From the NCBI RefSeq assembly GCF_004000745.1, contig NZ_BILV01000017.1, positions 19,122 to 83,121 of the forward strand: a stretch of 64,000 nt of DNA, read 5' to 3'. The notes beneath the pieces were generated by a model, which saw only the letters and a list, made by a program, of their open reading frames with translations, was not told the DNA's origin and did no database searches. Positions 34,391-43,185 of the stretch are shown piece by piece. The position numbers and the translations under genes are program-made. The DNA comes from Paenibacillus barengoltzii NBRC 101215 (lineage in GTDB: Bacteria; Bacillota; Bacilli; Paenibacillales; Paenibacillaceae). Within the stretch, counting starts at the first letter, position 1; the number at the start of each line of letters is the position of its first letter.

Positions 34391-36175
34391 TTAGAGATTC
34401 CCCCCCGCCGGGATCGTAAAGCTGATTTTCGTGCCCACGCCATACTCGCTGACGATCCGCAATCCGTGCGCTTCCCCATAGGAGAGGACAAGCCTTTGAT
34501 GCACGTTACGCAGCCCGATGCGTCCCTGTTCCGGCTCCGTCGAACCGGAGATGAAGCGCATGACCTCTTCAAGCCGCTCCGGAGTCATTCCCATTCCGTT
34601 ATCCTGTACCGAGACGCGAACCAATCCCTTGTCTCTCTGAATATTCACCTCAACATGGACGCCTTCTTCCTTGTCCTCCACCCCGTGCACGACCGCGTTC
34701 TCAACGAGCGGCTGAATGATCAGCGGCGGTACCCGAATGGCGCTGGCTGCAGGATCAATAGTTAAGGAATAAGTTAAGCGGTCCTCATAACGAAACTTCT
34801 GAATTTCCAGATAGGAGCTGACCATTTCCAGCTCTTCCTTCAACGGTGTGCTTTCCCGCCCGACTTCCAAATTTTTGCGCATCATCTTGCCTAGCAGCCG
34901 GACCACGTTGGCGATTTCTTTGTCCCCCTTCAGATGAGCGTTCATCCGGATGGACTCTAAAGCGTTAAACAAAAAATGCGGATTAATCTGGCTGGCCATC
35001 ATCTTCAGCTTAATCTCGCGTTGGGCTAGCTCCAGGGCATTGTTTTGTTCTGTTTTCTCAACGACCTGGTTCATGAGCCGGCGGATACTATCCACCATGT
35101 AGTTGAACTGCCGAGACAGCTGGCCAATCTCATCATTCCCATCGATCCGCGATACGACGTTGAGGTCCCCTAAAGCCAGACGATTTAAGTGCCGGCTTAG
35201 CCGCAGCATCCGGTTGGTAGTCAAGAAAGAGACGGTGTATACGAATACCAGCGCAATCAGCAATACGAGTAGAATGATCAGCAATCCGACAAGGCTTACG
35301 GTATTGGCGTCCTTCACAATCGGCTCCGTCGCAAATACGGAAATAAACTTTAGCCCGTTCATGCTGGCTTCCGGATTCAAGGTGTCGATAACGAGATAGG
35401 ATGGAACCCCCTGGATATCCACCTGAAACGTCCCCTTTTGCTGGGTTCGCAAGTCGATGCCGTAATCTAGATCTTCCAGTGTCTTGCCGACGATCGCCGG
35501 ATTATTGGCGGCCACCACATAACCTAAATCATCGGTGATCAGCGTCTCAAAAGGTTCTTGCTGCAGCATCCGGTTGAGTTCCTCCTGATTCATAATGACC
35601 ATAAGAACTCCGCTTTTCTTCGTTCCTTTAAAAGAGATCTGCCGAACGAGACTGAGCCGCTTCACTGGAACCTCCTGCTTGTCGTCAATGTAAAACCACC
35701 CGATGTCTTTGTTCTTCATCGCTTGTTGGTACCAATACATCCCCTTGATCTCCTCATTCACCGGGATTAATTCCAGGTTGTTGATCAAGGTCGGATTATC
35801 GTAATAGAAACGAATCCCCGACACTTCCCGATAGGTTCTGTCGTAAGCGCGAAAATCATTGTAATTGAGGTACGCTTTGGTCAGCTCCAGCACATTGGGA
35901 TACGGAGTGCTGACGATTTTCTCCAGCCCTTCATCGAGCATAAAAATATCGGAGATGTCCATCGGCACCCGAAGCAACGCGGCGGTCCGGGTTTTCACCT
36001 TCTCGACGTTATTGGTAGTTTGGGCGATCGCCCGATCCATGGCTTGATTGCGAAAGTAAGCGGTTACGGCAACGCCGACAATCAGGACCGGAATCATGAC
36101 CACGACGATATAGGAAATGAGCAGCTTATGCTTCAACCGCAAATTATTGGTGATGCGAATCAGTTTGCTTATCAA
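34391..36175 (-). CDS. YesM-type sensor histidine kinase
   Basis: A membrane helix (residues 18-40), a large extracellular Cache-like sensor (40-290), a second helix (296-318), a HAMP linker and a His-kinase domain of the YesM family with NPHFLFNALESI (phospho-acceptor His400), followed by the ATPase domain with IQPLVENAVVHG and GMGMTPERL. It starts with TTG at 36175, with GAGAGGTGA 7-8 bases upstream. It sits directly upstream of the permease genes and should sense the oligosaccharide or the loaded binding protein. The usual YesN partner is not adjacent; the likely partner is the regulator at 44368-45930. Confidence 0.93.
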   Translation of the reverse strand: MISKLIRITNNLRLKHKLLISYIVVVMIPVLIVGVAVTAYFRNQAMDRAIAQTTNNVEKVKTRTAALLRVPMDISDIFMLDEGLEKIVSTPYPNVLELTKAYLNYNDFRAYDRTYREVSGIRFYYDNPTLINNLELIPVNEEIKGMYWYQQAMKNKDIGWFYIDDKQEVPVKRLSLVRQISFKGTKKSGVLMVIMNQEELNRMLQQEPFETLITDDLGYVVAANNPAIVGKTLEDLDYGIDLRTQQKGTFQVDIQGVPSYLVIDTLNPEASMNGLKFISVFATEPIVKDANTVSLVGLLIILLVLLIALVFVYTVSFLTTNRMLRLSRHLNRLALGDLNVVSRIDGNDEIGQLSRQFNYMVDSIRRLMNQVVEKTEQNNALELAQREIKLKMMASQINPHFLFNALESIRMNAHLKGDKEIANVVRLLGKMMRKNLEVGRESTPLKEELEMVSSYLEIQKFRYEDRLTYSLTIDPAASAIRVPPLIIQPLVENAVVHGVEDKEEGVHVEVNIQRDKGLVRVSVQDNGMGMTPERLEEVMRFISGSTEPEQGRIGLRNVHQRLVLSYGEAHGLRIVSEYGVGTKISFTIPAGGNL

Positions 36176-36200
36176 ATCGGATCACCTCTCATCTAAATGG

Positions 36201-36267
36201 AAATATCCCCTTCATCCAAGGGAAAGGGGATATTTCAGTTACCCCGGGCACGTACCGTGCGCCGGGG
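36201..36267. other. Two hairpins between the GH31 and histidine kinase genes
   Basis: AAATATCCCCTT and AAGGGGATATTT form a perfect 12 bp stem (36201-36235), and CCCCGG-GCACG pairs with CGTGC-CCGGGG (36242-36267). Neither has a T-run on the minus strand, so they do not look like full terminators. The first ends about 11 bases before the ribosome site of the kinase gene and could affect its translation or protect processed mRNA. Confidence 0.6.
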
Positions 36268-36314
36268 ATGTCTGTCACATATTAAATTAAGATGCGATCG
36301 AGGTCTAGGACCAA

Positions 36315-38633
36315 TTATTTCAAGGTGATTTGCAGTTCGGTTTTGCCTGTGAAAGCCTCCACTTTTACAGCGCCATTACTGGACAACGTAGCCCCTTGCA
36401 CCGATTCCGCTTCGCCCATGCCGTGCAATGTTACGTAGAACGGTTTGCCCGCGCCTTCCGCAGTCACCTTCACAAGCTTGCCTTCGCGAACGACTGTAAC
36501 TTGAAGCTCAGCTTCGCCTTTAATGTTGCGTACCGTACGGGATACGGTTGCCCCGTCTTCGATCGCATACAAGCCAAGTTGGACTTCATTGGCATAGTCG
36601 TAATCTGGACGAACATCGTTAGCTCCTGTCGCCAGAATCGAGTTCGGGCGAACGAACAGCGGCAAGCTGAAGAAGTCGTATTTCTCTTTGCGCCATTTGC
36701 CGCCTTCTACCGTTTGGCCCGACAGCAGATGGGTCCACTGGCCGTCCGGCAGATAGTACGTCACGTCGCCTTGTTCGCTGAACACCGGCGCTACAAGCAG
36801 CGAGTCACCCAGCATATATTGACGGTCCAAGGTTTCGGCCGCTGGATCGTCCGGGAATTCCAGGAACATCGCCCGCATTGTTGGTACACCTTGTTGCGTC
36901 GCTTGGAACGCAATATCGAACATATACGGCATCAAACGGCATTTTAGCTTGGTGAAGAACCGGGTTACGTCCACTGCCTCGTCATCATAAGCCCAAGGCA
37001 CGCGGTAGGAGCTGCTGCCGTGCAGACGGCTGTGGCTGGACAGCAAGCCGAAGGCCAGCCAACGCTTGAACACATGCGCCGGAGCGGTGTTCTCAAAGCC
37101 GCCGATATCGTGGCTCCAGAAGCCGAAGCCGGCTAAGCCCAACGACAAGCCGCCGCGAAGGCTTTCTGCCATCGACTCATAATCCGCGTAGCAGTCGCCG
37201 CCCCAGTGGATCGGGAACTTCTGGCCGCCGACGGTTGCTGAACGTGCGAACAAAGCTGCTTCATTTTTACCCAGCTTCTCTTCCAGTACTTCAAAAACAA
37301 CTTTGTTGTACAGGTACGTATAGTAGTTATGCATTTTCACTGGATCGGAGCCATCGTGATACACGACATCCGTTGGAATCCGTTCGCCGAAGTCGGTTTT
37401 GAAGCAGTCGACGCCCATGTCGATCAGCTCCCGCAAATATCCGGCAAACCATTCGCAAGCCGCCGGATTTGTGAAGTCTACCAGCGCCATACCCGGCTGC
37501 CAAAGGTTCCATTGCCATACGTCACCGTTTGCTTTTTTCACGAGGTAACCGTTCTTCTTCCCTTCCTCAAACAGACGGGAGCGCTGACCGATGTACGGGT
37601 TGATCCAAACGCAAATTTTCAAGCCTTTCTCCTTCAGGCGCTTCAGCATGCCCACTGGATCCGGGAATACGCGCTCATCCCATTTGAAGTCCGTCCAATG
37701 GAATTCACGCATCCAGAAGCAGTCGAAGTGGAAGACGTGCAGCGGCAAATCACGCTCTGCCATGCCGTCCACAAAGGAGTTAACGGTCGCCTCGTCATAG
37801 TCGGTTGTAAACGAGGTCGTCAGCCACAAGCCAAAGCTCCACGCCGGAGGAAGGGACGGTTTGCCGGTCAGATCGGTGTACTTGTTCAGCACATCCTTTG
37901 GCTCCGGACCGTCGATGACGAAATATTCCAGCGATTCGCCGGGAACACTAAATTGTACTTTTTTGACTTTTTCCGATGCGACTTCAAACGAAACCGCACC
38001 CGGATCGTTTACAAACACGCCATATCCTTTATTTGTCACGTAAAAAGGAATGTTCTTATAGGACTGCTCAGAGCTTGTCCCGCCGTCCTTGTTCCAGATG
38101 TCAACCACTTGACCGTTCTTGAGGAACGAGGTGAAGCGTTCGCCCAAACCATACACCCATTCGCCGACGCGCAGGTCAAGCTCTTCGCGCATATAGGTGT
38201 TGCCGCCTCTTTCGGTGATATGCGCCATCGATTTGTAGCCGCTGCCGGTAATCCGCTCGTCGCCGCGGAAGAAGTCCACGGACCATTGCGGGCCTTTGTT
38301 AATGCGGACGCTAAGGTTGCCGCTCTTGAGCTCGGCATAATGCTCGGTTTCGGTTATCTCGGCATGGTCGCCGCCCTTTGCCAATTCAAAATGAGGACCA
38401 TGGTCCACTGTCCCCGCAAAATGGATCAGCTTAACACCAATGACCCCCGGCAACGGAGAGTGGAACTGCATCGTCAGCAATGTCGTATTAATCATATCGC
38501 CCCGGCCGCGAAGCGGAGTTGTGGAGGCGGAGGCAATTAAAGTATGGTCTTTGACTTGAAAATCATAGGCCTGCACCGCGGTGGAGAGCGTAAACTCCTC
38601 GCGAATCAGCCAGTTGCCATCGGTAAACTTCAT
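36315..38633 (-). CDS. yicI: Alpha-xylosidase, GH31 (YicI type)
   Basis: The 772 residue protein follows E. coli YicI closely from MKxxDGNWLI onward. The nucleophile aspartate is D414 (FKTDFGERIPTD) and the acid/base is D480 (HWGGDCYADYESM), which correspond to D416 and D482 of YicI. YicI removes alpha-1,6-linked xylose from the non-reducing end of xyloglucan oligosaccharides. No signal peptide is present. The ATG at 38633 matches the YicI start; an in-frame GTG at 38657 is possible. Its promoter region carries a cre-like site and an activator-like site, and it probably leads the kinase/transporter transcript. Confidence 0.95.
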   Translation of the reverse strand: MKFTDGNWLIREEFTLSTAVQAYDFQVKDHTLIASASTTPLRGRGDMINTTLLTMQFHSPLPGVIGVKLIHFAGTVDHGPHFELAKGGDHAEITETEHYAELKSGNLSVRINKGPQWSVDFFRGDERITGSGYKSMAHITERGGNTYMREELDLRVGEWVYGLGERFTSFLKNGQVVDIWNKDGGTSSEQSYKNIPFYVTNKGYGVFVNDPGAVSFEVASEKVKKVQFSVPGESLEYFVIDGPEPKDVLNKYTDLTGKPSLPPAWSFGLWLTTSFTTDYDEATVNSFVDGMAERDLPLHVFHFDCFWMREFHWTDFKWDERVFPDPVGMLKRLKEKGLKICVWINPYIGQRSRLFEEGKKNGYLVKKANGDVWQWNLWQPGMALVDFTNPAACEWFAGYLRELIDMGVDCFKTDFGERIPTDVVYHDGSDPVKMHNYYTYLYNKVVFEVLEEKLGKNEAALFARSATVGGQKFPIHWGGDCYADYESMAESLRGGLSLGLAGFGFWSHDIGGFENTAPAHVFKRWLAFGLLSSHSRLHGSSSYRVPWAYDDEAVDVTRFFTKLKCRLMPYMFDIAFQATQQGVPTMRAMFLEFPDDPAAETLDRQYMLGDSLLVAPVFSEQGDVTYYLPDGQWTHLLSGQTVEGGKWRKEKYDFFSLPLFVRPNSILATGANDVRPDYDYANEVQLGLYAIEDGATVSRTVRNIKGEAELQVTVVREGKLVKVTAEGAGKPFYVTLHGMGEAESVQGATLSSNGAVKVEAFTGKTELQITLK

Positions 38634-38670
38634 GGGTGGAATACCGCCTTTCGTCACATTGTTTTTCTTA

Positions 38671-38685
38671 TGAAAACGCTCTATA
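38671..38685. promoter_or_regulatory. cre-like site at the GH31 promoter
   Basis: TGAAAACGCTCTATA resembles the CcpA operator (TGWAANCGNTNWCA) and begins 5 bases downstream of the GH31 -10 box. An almost identical sequence, TGAAAACGCTTTATC, lies at the same place in the response-regulator promoter. Glucose repression by CcpA is the expected effect. Confidence 0.55.
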
Positions 38686-38690
38686 CTTGC

Positions 38691-38754
38691 ATTATACTGA
38701 TATCACTCAAATAAAACTAACATTATCAAGCCAAAATATAACACTATTTTGATG
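38691..38754 (-). promoter_or_regulatory. GH31 promoter with bipartite activator-like site
   Basis: A perfect TATAAT -10 box (38691-38696, minus strand) has no good -35 box. Upstream lies CATCAAAATAGTG (38742-38754) and, 15 bases on, ATAATGTTNGT (38716-38726). The same two blocks with the same spacing occur upstream of the response-regulator gene, at practically the same distance from its -10 box. This looks like the binding site of an activator. Confidence 0.65.
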
Positions 38755-38766
38755 AGGTGACCGTAT

Positions 38767-39672
38767 ATGGATCAGGCGCTTCGCCGCTCTCTGAAAGAGA
38801 GCAAGAGTCACGGCAACGAGCGGCAGCCGTTTGGAACCTATTGGTACCGCTATGGCCCTGGTGAACATGTCATCGACTGCCATTGGCATGATGAAGCCGA
38901 GTTCTTCTATTGCCTGGAAGGCGAGACGCTGTTTCAGGTCGATACCGATTACTTCCCGGTTCGTGCCGGGGAAGCGGTGTTTATCGACGGCGGCGACATT
39001 CACGCCGCCCATGCGCATGGTGAGCAGGGCTGCGCATTCTTCTCACTCGTATTCGATACGCAGCTGCTAGCCAGCGCACATTATGATGCGGTCCAGGAGA
39101 ACCTGGTGCTGCCCTTGCAGGAACGGAAGGCGACGTTTCCTCGCCATATCCGGCGCGAGACCGCGGCAGACTTATCACTTCTGGAGCATATCGTGACGTT
39201 GATGCGCAGCTGCAGCACCGAGGCGCCCGGCTATGAAGGCGCCGTCAAAGGGCATCTCTACTTGATGCTGTCGGAGATCGCGGCTACCGGCCGGGCCGTC
39301 AACCGCTCCTATAGCAGCACCCGCAGCGAATCGTCCAAAATCGACCGGCTCAAAACGGTCATTCAGCATATTCAGCAGAACTACAGCCATCCCATCCGGC
39401 TGGCGGAGCTGGCGGCGCTGATTCCGATGAGCGAAGGACAGTTTTGCCGCTTCTTTAAGTCGATGACCCGACAGACGCCGATGGATTATATCAATTCGTA
39501 CCGGATCCGCCAGGCCGCCGAGCTGCTGCGCGATCCGGAACGAAAAATCTCCGATATCGCGCTGGAGGTCGGCTTCGACAACATCAGTTACTTCATCCGC
39601 GTGTTCCGTAAAGCGATGAATTGCTCGCCTTCGGAATTCCGCAAACGGCTGCATGCTTCGGTTGAGGTCTAG
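38767..39672 (+). CDS. AraC-family transcriptional regulator
   Basis: The N-terminal cupin sensor (HVIDCHWHDEAEFFYCLEGE, with VDGGDIHAAHAHGE-like histidines near residues 78-88) is followed by a linker and two helix-turn-helix motifs (RLAELAALIPMSEGQFCRFF and ISDIALEVGFDNISYFIRVF), ending at residue 301. GAGGTGA precedes the ATG. The gene is divergent from the GH31 alpha-xylosidase across 133 bases that contain a cre-like and an activator-like site, so it is the prime candidate regulator of GH31. Confidence 0.92.
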   Translation: MDQALRRSLKESKSHGNERQPFGTYWYRYGPGEHVIDCHWHDEAEFFYCLEGETLFQVDTDYFPVRAGEAVFIDGGDIHAAHAHGEQGCAFFSLVFDTQLLASAHYDAVQENLVLPLQERKATFPRHIRRETAADLSLLEHIVTLMRSCSTEAPGYEGAVKGHLYLMLSEIAATGRAVNRSYSSTRSESSKIDRLKTVIQHIQQNYSHPIRLAELAALIPMSEGQFCRFFKSMTRQTPMDYINSYRIRQAAELLRDPERKISDIALEVGFDNISYFIRVFRKAMNCSPSEFRKRLHASVEV

Positions 39673-39724
39673 GTTCGCTGATTGCGGTTGATTCAATAAG
39701 TAATCACAGGAAGTAGCCGTAGGT

Positions 39725-42586
39725 TTAGCCCAGCCGGAACCAGCTGATTTGCGTTTCACCTTGCAAATGCAGGTACACATCATGCCGGCCCGACAAGCTT
39801 GCCGCGGCTTCTGCGGTGACCGTTGTCCAAGCTTGGCGACCGCCGGTAGGCAGGATCTTGCAGGTGATCACCGACTCGCCATCCGGAGAATCCAGCGTTA
39901 CGGCGATTTCACCGCCCTTCAGATTCCCCGATACCCGGGCTTCAAATCGGGATGCTCCTTCGCCTAGTTCGACATCACGGAAGGCAATCCACCCGCGTTC
40001 GCTTTTCAGCCGGATGCATTCACCGCCTTCACGGCATTCATCGAGGAAAACTTGCTCGTAGTCGTCATAGTTGACCGCGCGGACTGGTTCACGCAGCGAG
40101 CGCGGAGGCACGGTTTCGCCGTCAACCTGAAGCGTTGCCGTCAAGGCGATCTCGTCCGAGGAAGGGCCAACCATCACCGTATATTCGCCCGACTCCACGC
40201 AATAGCGATCTCGGGTCACGTCCCAGAACGCCAGCTCTTCTGCTTTCAGTGCAAAGGTCACCCGCTGCGTCTCACCCGGCTGCAAATGCAGGCGGGTAAA
40301 GCCCTTCAACGTCTTCAGCGGCCGCGGCACGCGCGATTGCCCGATTCGCACGTACAGTTGCGGCACTTCGTCCCCGGCTATGTTCCCGGCATTACGCACA
40401 TCAAACGAAATCTGAACCTCGCCATCCTGACCTATCGCGGCCCGATCCAGTGCAAGATCGCTATATTCAAACGTCGTATAGCTAAGCCCATGACCAAACG
40501 GATACAGCACCTCGCCGTCAAAATATTGATAAGTCCGTTTGCCCTTAATAATGTCGTAATCCATAATGTCCGGCAGTTGGTCCACCGATTGGTACCAGGT
40601 CATATTCAACCGCCCCGCCGGATTATAGTCGCCGAACAGCACGTCAGTCACGGCATGGCCCAGCTCTTGGGCGGAATGAGAGGTAAACAGGATCGACGGT
40701 ACATGCGCGTTCTCCCAGTTCACTGCAAACGGATAGCTGCCGACGATGACGACCACCGTATTAGGATTCACCGCTCTTACGGCTTGAATTAATGCTTGCT
40801 GCGCCGGCGGAAGCACGATGTCCACCCGGTCGATCGTTTCCTTCGCATTGATGAACGGGTTGTTGCCCACGAAGACAACCGCCGTCTCCGCCGATTTGGC
40901 AGCCTGTACGGCTTGCTCGATCCCGCTCTCCACAATTTCCACGATCCATTGTTCTCCTGGAAGGCGACTCTCCACCTTCACGGCATTATCAAAAACATTC
41001 TCACCCACAGCAATCAACCCGCCGCGTTCGTTCAAGACGATCGGCCGTCCGTTCCACGCCTTCAACTCGACCTTGCCGCTCAAAGCCGGGCGGAAGTCGA
41101 ACACTTCCTTGACAAACCAGCCGCTTGCTTCGTTCGCCGTCGCCGTCAGCAATCCCGATTCGGTCTCCGTCACGAACTTGCCGTTCTCCACCGACCGCAG
41201 CGTGATGGAGCCCCAGCCCCAATCGTTACGCTCAAAAACGGACGCATCGGCCGCATTCTCGCCGGTCGCCTCCAGAACGGCTTCCGCTCCTTCGCCAGAC
41301 GTGATCCGGACATATTTACCGGTCAAGGCCGAGCGCAGGCGAATCCGATCCAGGCCAGTTCCGAACAGGACGGGGCGATCGCCCATTTTCTTCTTAATGC
41401 CCTGAAGCGGGGTGATGCGGTACGGCGGCGTGCCGCTGTACCAGTCGGTATAGGCTTCATTGGCCAGCGGCCCGACAACCGCGACAGAACCTAACGTTTG
41501 CGGTAAAGGCAGTAAGCCTTCGTTCTTCAGCAGTACGATCGCTTCGCGGGAAGCCTTTAGCGCCAAGGCCGCATGCTCCGGTGCGCACAGCTTCTCTTCC
41601 GGCACGCGGCTGTACGGGTTCCGCTCCTCCGGATCAAATTCACCCAACCGGAAGCGAACGCGGAAGGCATTCCGTAGCGCACGGTCCAAGTCCGATTCAG
41701 CCAGCAATCCTTGCTCCAGCGCATTCCGCAGCGCCTGGAACATAATCGGCTGCTCATCCGTCATGCTGTCGATGCCTGCCTTGATGCTCCCTGCAACCGC
41801 TTCGGCATAAGACTCCACATATTTGTGATCCAGCACCGTGCCCATGACGTCGCCGGCGTCGCCGACAACAAACCCGTCCATCTCCCATTCGCCTTTGACG
41901 ATCTCGTTGACTTCCGAATTCAGGTTGCAAGGCGTACCGTTGATCCCGTTGTAAGCCGTCATCATCGAACCTGCGCGACCTTCCCGGAACGCCCGCTCAA
42001 ACGCTTTCAAATAATACTCCCGTTTGTTGCGCGGATCGATGCTCACCGATTCACTGCCACGACCGATTTCATTGTTATTTGCGTAAAAATGCTTCAGCGT
42101 GGCTACCGCCTTGTAATAAAACGGATGATCGCCTTGCAGCCCCTTCACCAGTTCGGTCGTTAACGCTCCCGTGAGATGCGGATCTTCGCCGTAGGCTTCC
42201 TCTGTCCGGCCCCAACGCGGATCGCGCTCCATATCTACGGTTGGCGCCCAGATCGTCAAGCCGTTCACTTCCGGATTCCGCTGAAAATACACGCGCGCCT
42301 CATCCCCAATCACCGAGCCGATTTGGCGCATCAACTCGGGATTCCAGGTGCAGGCTAGTCCGGTGTTTTGCGGGAAGGACGTGGCTTCCCCCAACCAAGC
42401 TACGCCGTGCGCGCCTTCCGTGCCATGCTTGTATTTTTTGACGCCAAGCCGCGGCACTTCCGTTTGGAATTGGCACATCAGCTCAATTTTCTCATCCAAT
42501 GTAAATCGGCTAACCAAGTCGTCCACCCGCTCCGCCAGCGGCAGATCAGGGTTCTGAAAAGGATATTGGTACGTGTTGTCCGTCAT
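39725..42586 (-). CDS. GH3 beta-glucosidase/beta-xylosidase with fascin-like insert and C-terminal beta-sandwich
   Basis: At 953 residues this is longer than usual GH3 enzymes. The N-terminal barrel has LKHFYANNNE and the nucleophile D243 (GFVVGDAGD). After VAVVGPLANEAY the second domain is interrupted at about 412-535 by a beta-trefoil, fascin-like segment (LRSALTGKYVRI and SVENGKFVTETESG repeats), then resumes with VFVGNNPFIN and the YPFGHGLSYTTFEY block. A fibronectin III-like domain (about 710-810) and a final CBM6-like beta-sandwich (about 845-953) follow. No signal peptide is seen. It likely removes terminal beta-glucose (or xylose) from imported oligosaccharides. A cre-like site is at 42621. 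Confidence 0.9.
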   Translation of the reverse strand: MTDNTYQYPFQNPDLPLAERVDDLVSRFTLDEKIELMCQFQTEVPRLGVKKYKHGTEGAHGVAWLGEATSFPQNTGLACTWNPELMRQIGSVIGDEARVYFQRNPEVNGLTIWAPTVDMERDPRWGRTEEAYGEDPHLTGALTTELVKGLQGDHPFYYKAVATLKHFYANNNEIGRGSESVSIDPRNKREYYLKAFERAFREGRAGSMMTAYNGINGTPCNLNSEVNEIVKGEWEMDGFVVGDAGDVMGTVLDHKYVESYAEAVAGSIKAGIDSMTDEQPIMFQALRNALEQGLLAESDLDRALRNAFRVRFRLGEFDPEERNPYSRVPEEKLCAPEHAALALKASREAIVLLKNEGLLPLPQTLGSVAVVGPLANEAYTDWYSGTPPYRITPLQGIKKKMGDRPVLFGTGLDRIRLRSALTGKYVRITSGEGAEAVLEATGENAADASVFERNDWGWGSITLRSVENGKFVTETESGLLTATANEASGWFVKEVFDFRPALSGKVELKAWNGRPIVLNERGGLIAVGENVFDNAVKVESRLPGEQWIVEIVESGIEQAVQAAKSAETAVVFVGNNPFINAKETIDRVDIVLPPAQQALIQAVRAVNPNTVVVIVGSYPFAVNWENAHVPSILFTSHSAQELGHAVTDVLFGDYNPAGRLNMTWYQSVDQLPDIMDYDIIKGKRTYQYFDGEVLYPFGHGLSYTTFEYSDLALDRAAIGQDGEVQISFDVRNAGNIAGDEVPQLYVRIGQSRVPRPLKTLKGFTRLHLQPGETQRVTFALKAEELAFWDVTRDRYCVESGEYTVMVGPSSDEIALTATLQVDGETVPPRSLREPVRAVNYDDYEQVFLDECREGGECIRLKSERGWIAFRDVELGEGASRFEARVSGNLKGGEIAVTLDSPDGESVITCKILPTGGRQAWTTVTAEAAASLSGRHDVYLHLQGETQISWFRLG

Positions 42587-42620
42587 ACAATTACCTCGCT
42601 CTCCTACTCTATCATTTCAT

Positions 42621-42634
42621 TGTAAGCGCTTAAG
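42621..42634. promoter_or_regulatory. cre-like site upstream of GH3
   Basis: TGTAAGCGCTTAAG matches 12 of 14 positions of the CcpA operator consensus TGWAANCGNTNWCA and lies 34 bases upstream of the GH3 start. Confidence 0.6.
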
Positions 42635-42836
42635 AATTTGTCACTGCTTATACCATCAGGTCTACCACCCTATCATAGTCCGCGTCTTCTTTCAGCGATA
42701 CACGGAATATTAGATCATTTTTCATATAAAAATATCGCATGGCCGGCACGTCCTATCGCCAGCATGGCCTCATCGTCGGTAAGGCCCCATCGTCATCCAC
42801 CCTTCTCCAGCAGCCCCATAGGCTATTTCGCGCCCT

Positions 42837-43014
42837 TCTTTCTGCGATTTCCCTTTCGTTCAGAACGGGGGGGATCGAGGAAGGGAATCTTCCAGCTGCA
42901 CCTCTTTTCACGAATATCCCTTTTATTCAGAATGGGGAGATCGAGGAAGAGATCTTCTAGCAGCCTTTTTGCACGATTATCCCTTTGGTTCAGAACTGGG
43001 AAATCCATAGGAGG
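42837..43014. repeat. Three 63-67 bp repeats, each with a conserved small hairpin
   Basis: Three imperfect tandem copies share the order CGAxTxTCCCTTT..TTC-A-GAA..GGG..GAGGAAG..TCT..CAGC. The palindrome centre is CGTTC-A-GAACG in copy 1 (42857), ATTC-A-GAAT in copy 2 (42925) and GGTTC-A-GAACT in copy 3 (42987), flanked by CCCTTT and GGG. Paired bases change together between copies. They fill the 550 base gap between GH3 and the transposase-like gene, which otherwise holds no gene that I can support. Confidence 0.6.
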
Positions 43015-43091
43015 GATAGAAATGAGGTGGCTCATGGAGCTGATCATTCCGTTTTTTACGAAGATAAGATGGTTTATTTGGGATATTTTTC

Positions 43092-43120
43092 TTGATTTAC
43101 GAACAGGTGTTTGGTATAAT
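43092..43120 (+). promoter_or_regulatory. SigA-type promoter of the transposase-like gene
   Basis: TTGATT (43092-43097), a 17 base spacer and a perfect TATAAT (43115-43120) lie 65 bases before the chosen start. Confidence 0.8.
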
Positions 43121-43185
43121 GATAACAAAGAGAACATATGTACGCATTTGTTGAGTTAGAGGGATTTAAATTGGAGGGATCGGAC

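Noticed and set aside
42837..43014. CRISPR array
   Set aside because: Copies are adjacent and imperfect with no unique spacers, and there are no cas genes in the window.
42638..43159. Open frame of 173 codons upstream of the transposase-like gene
   Set aside because: It runs through the hairpin repeats, has low-complexity Ser/Arg/Phe sequence and no ribosome site.
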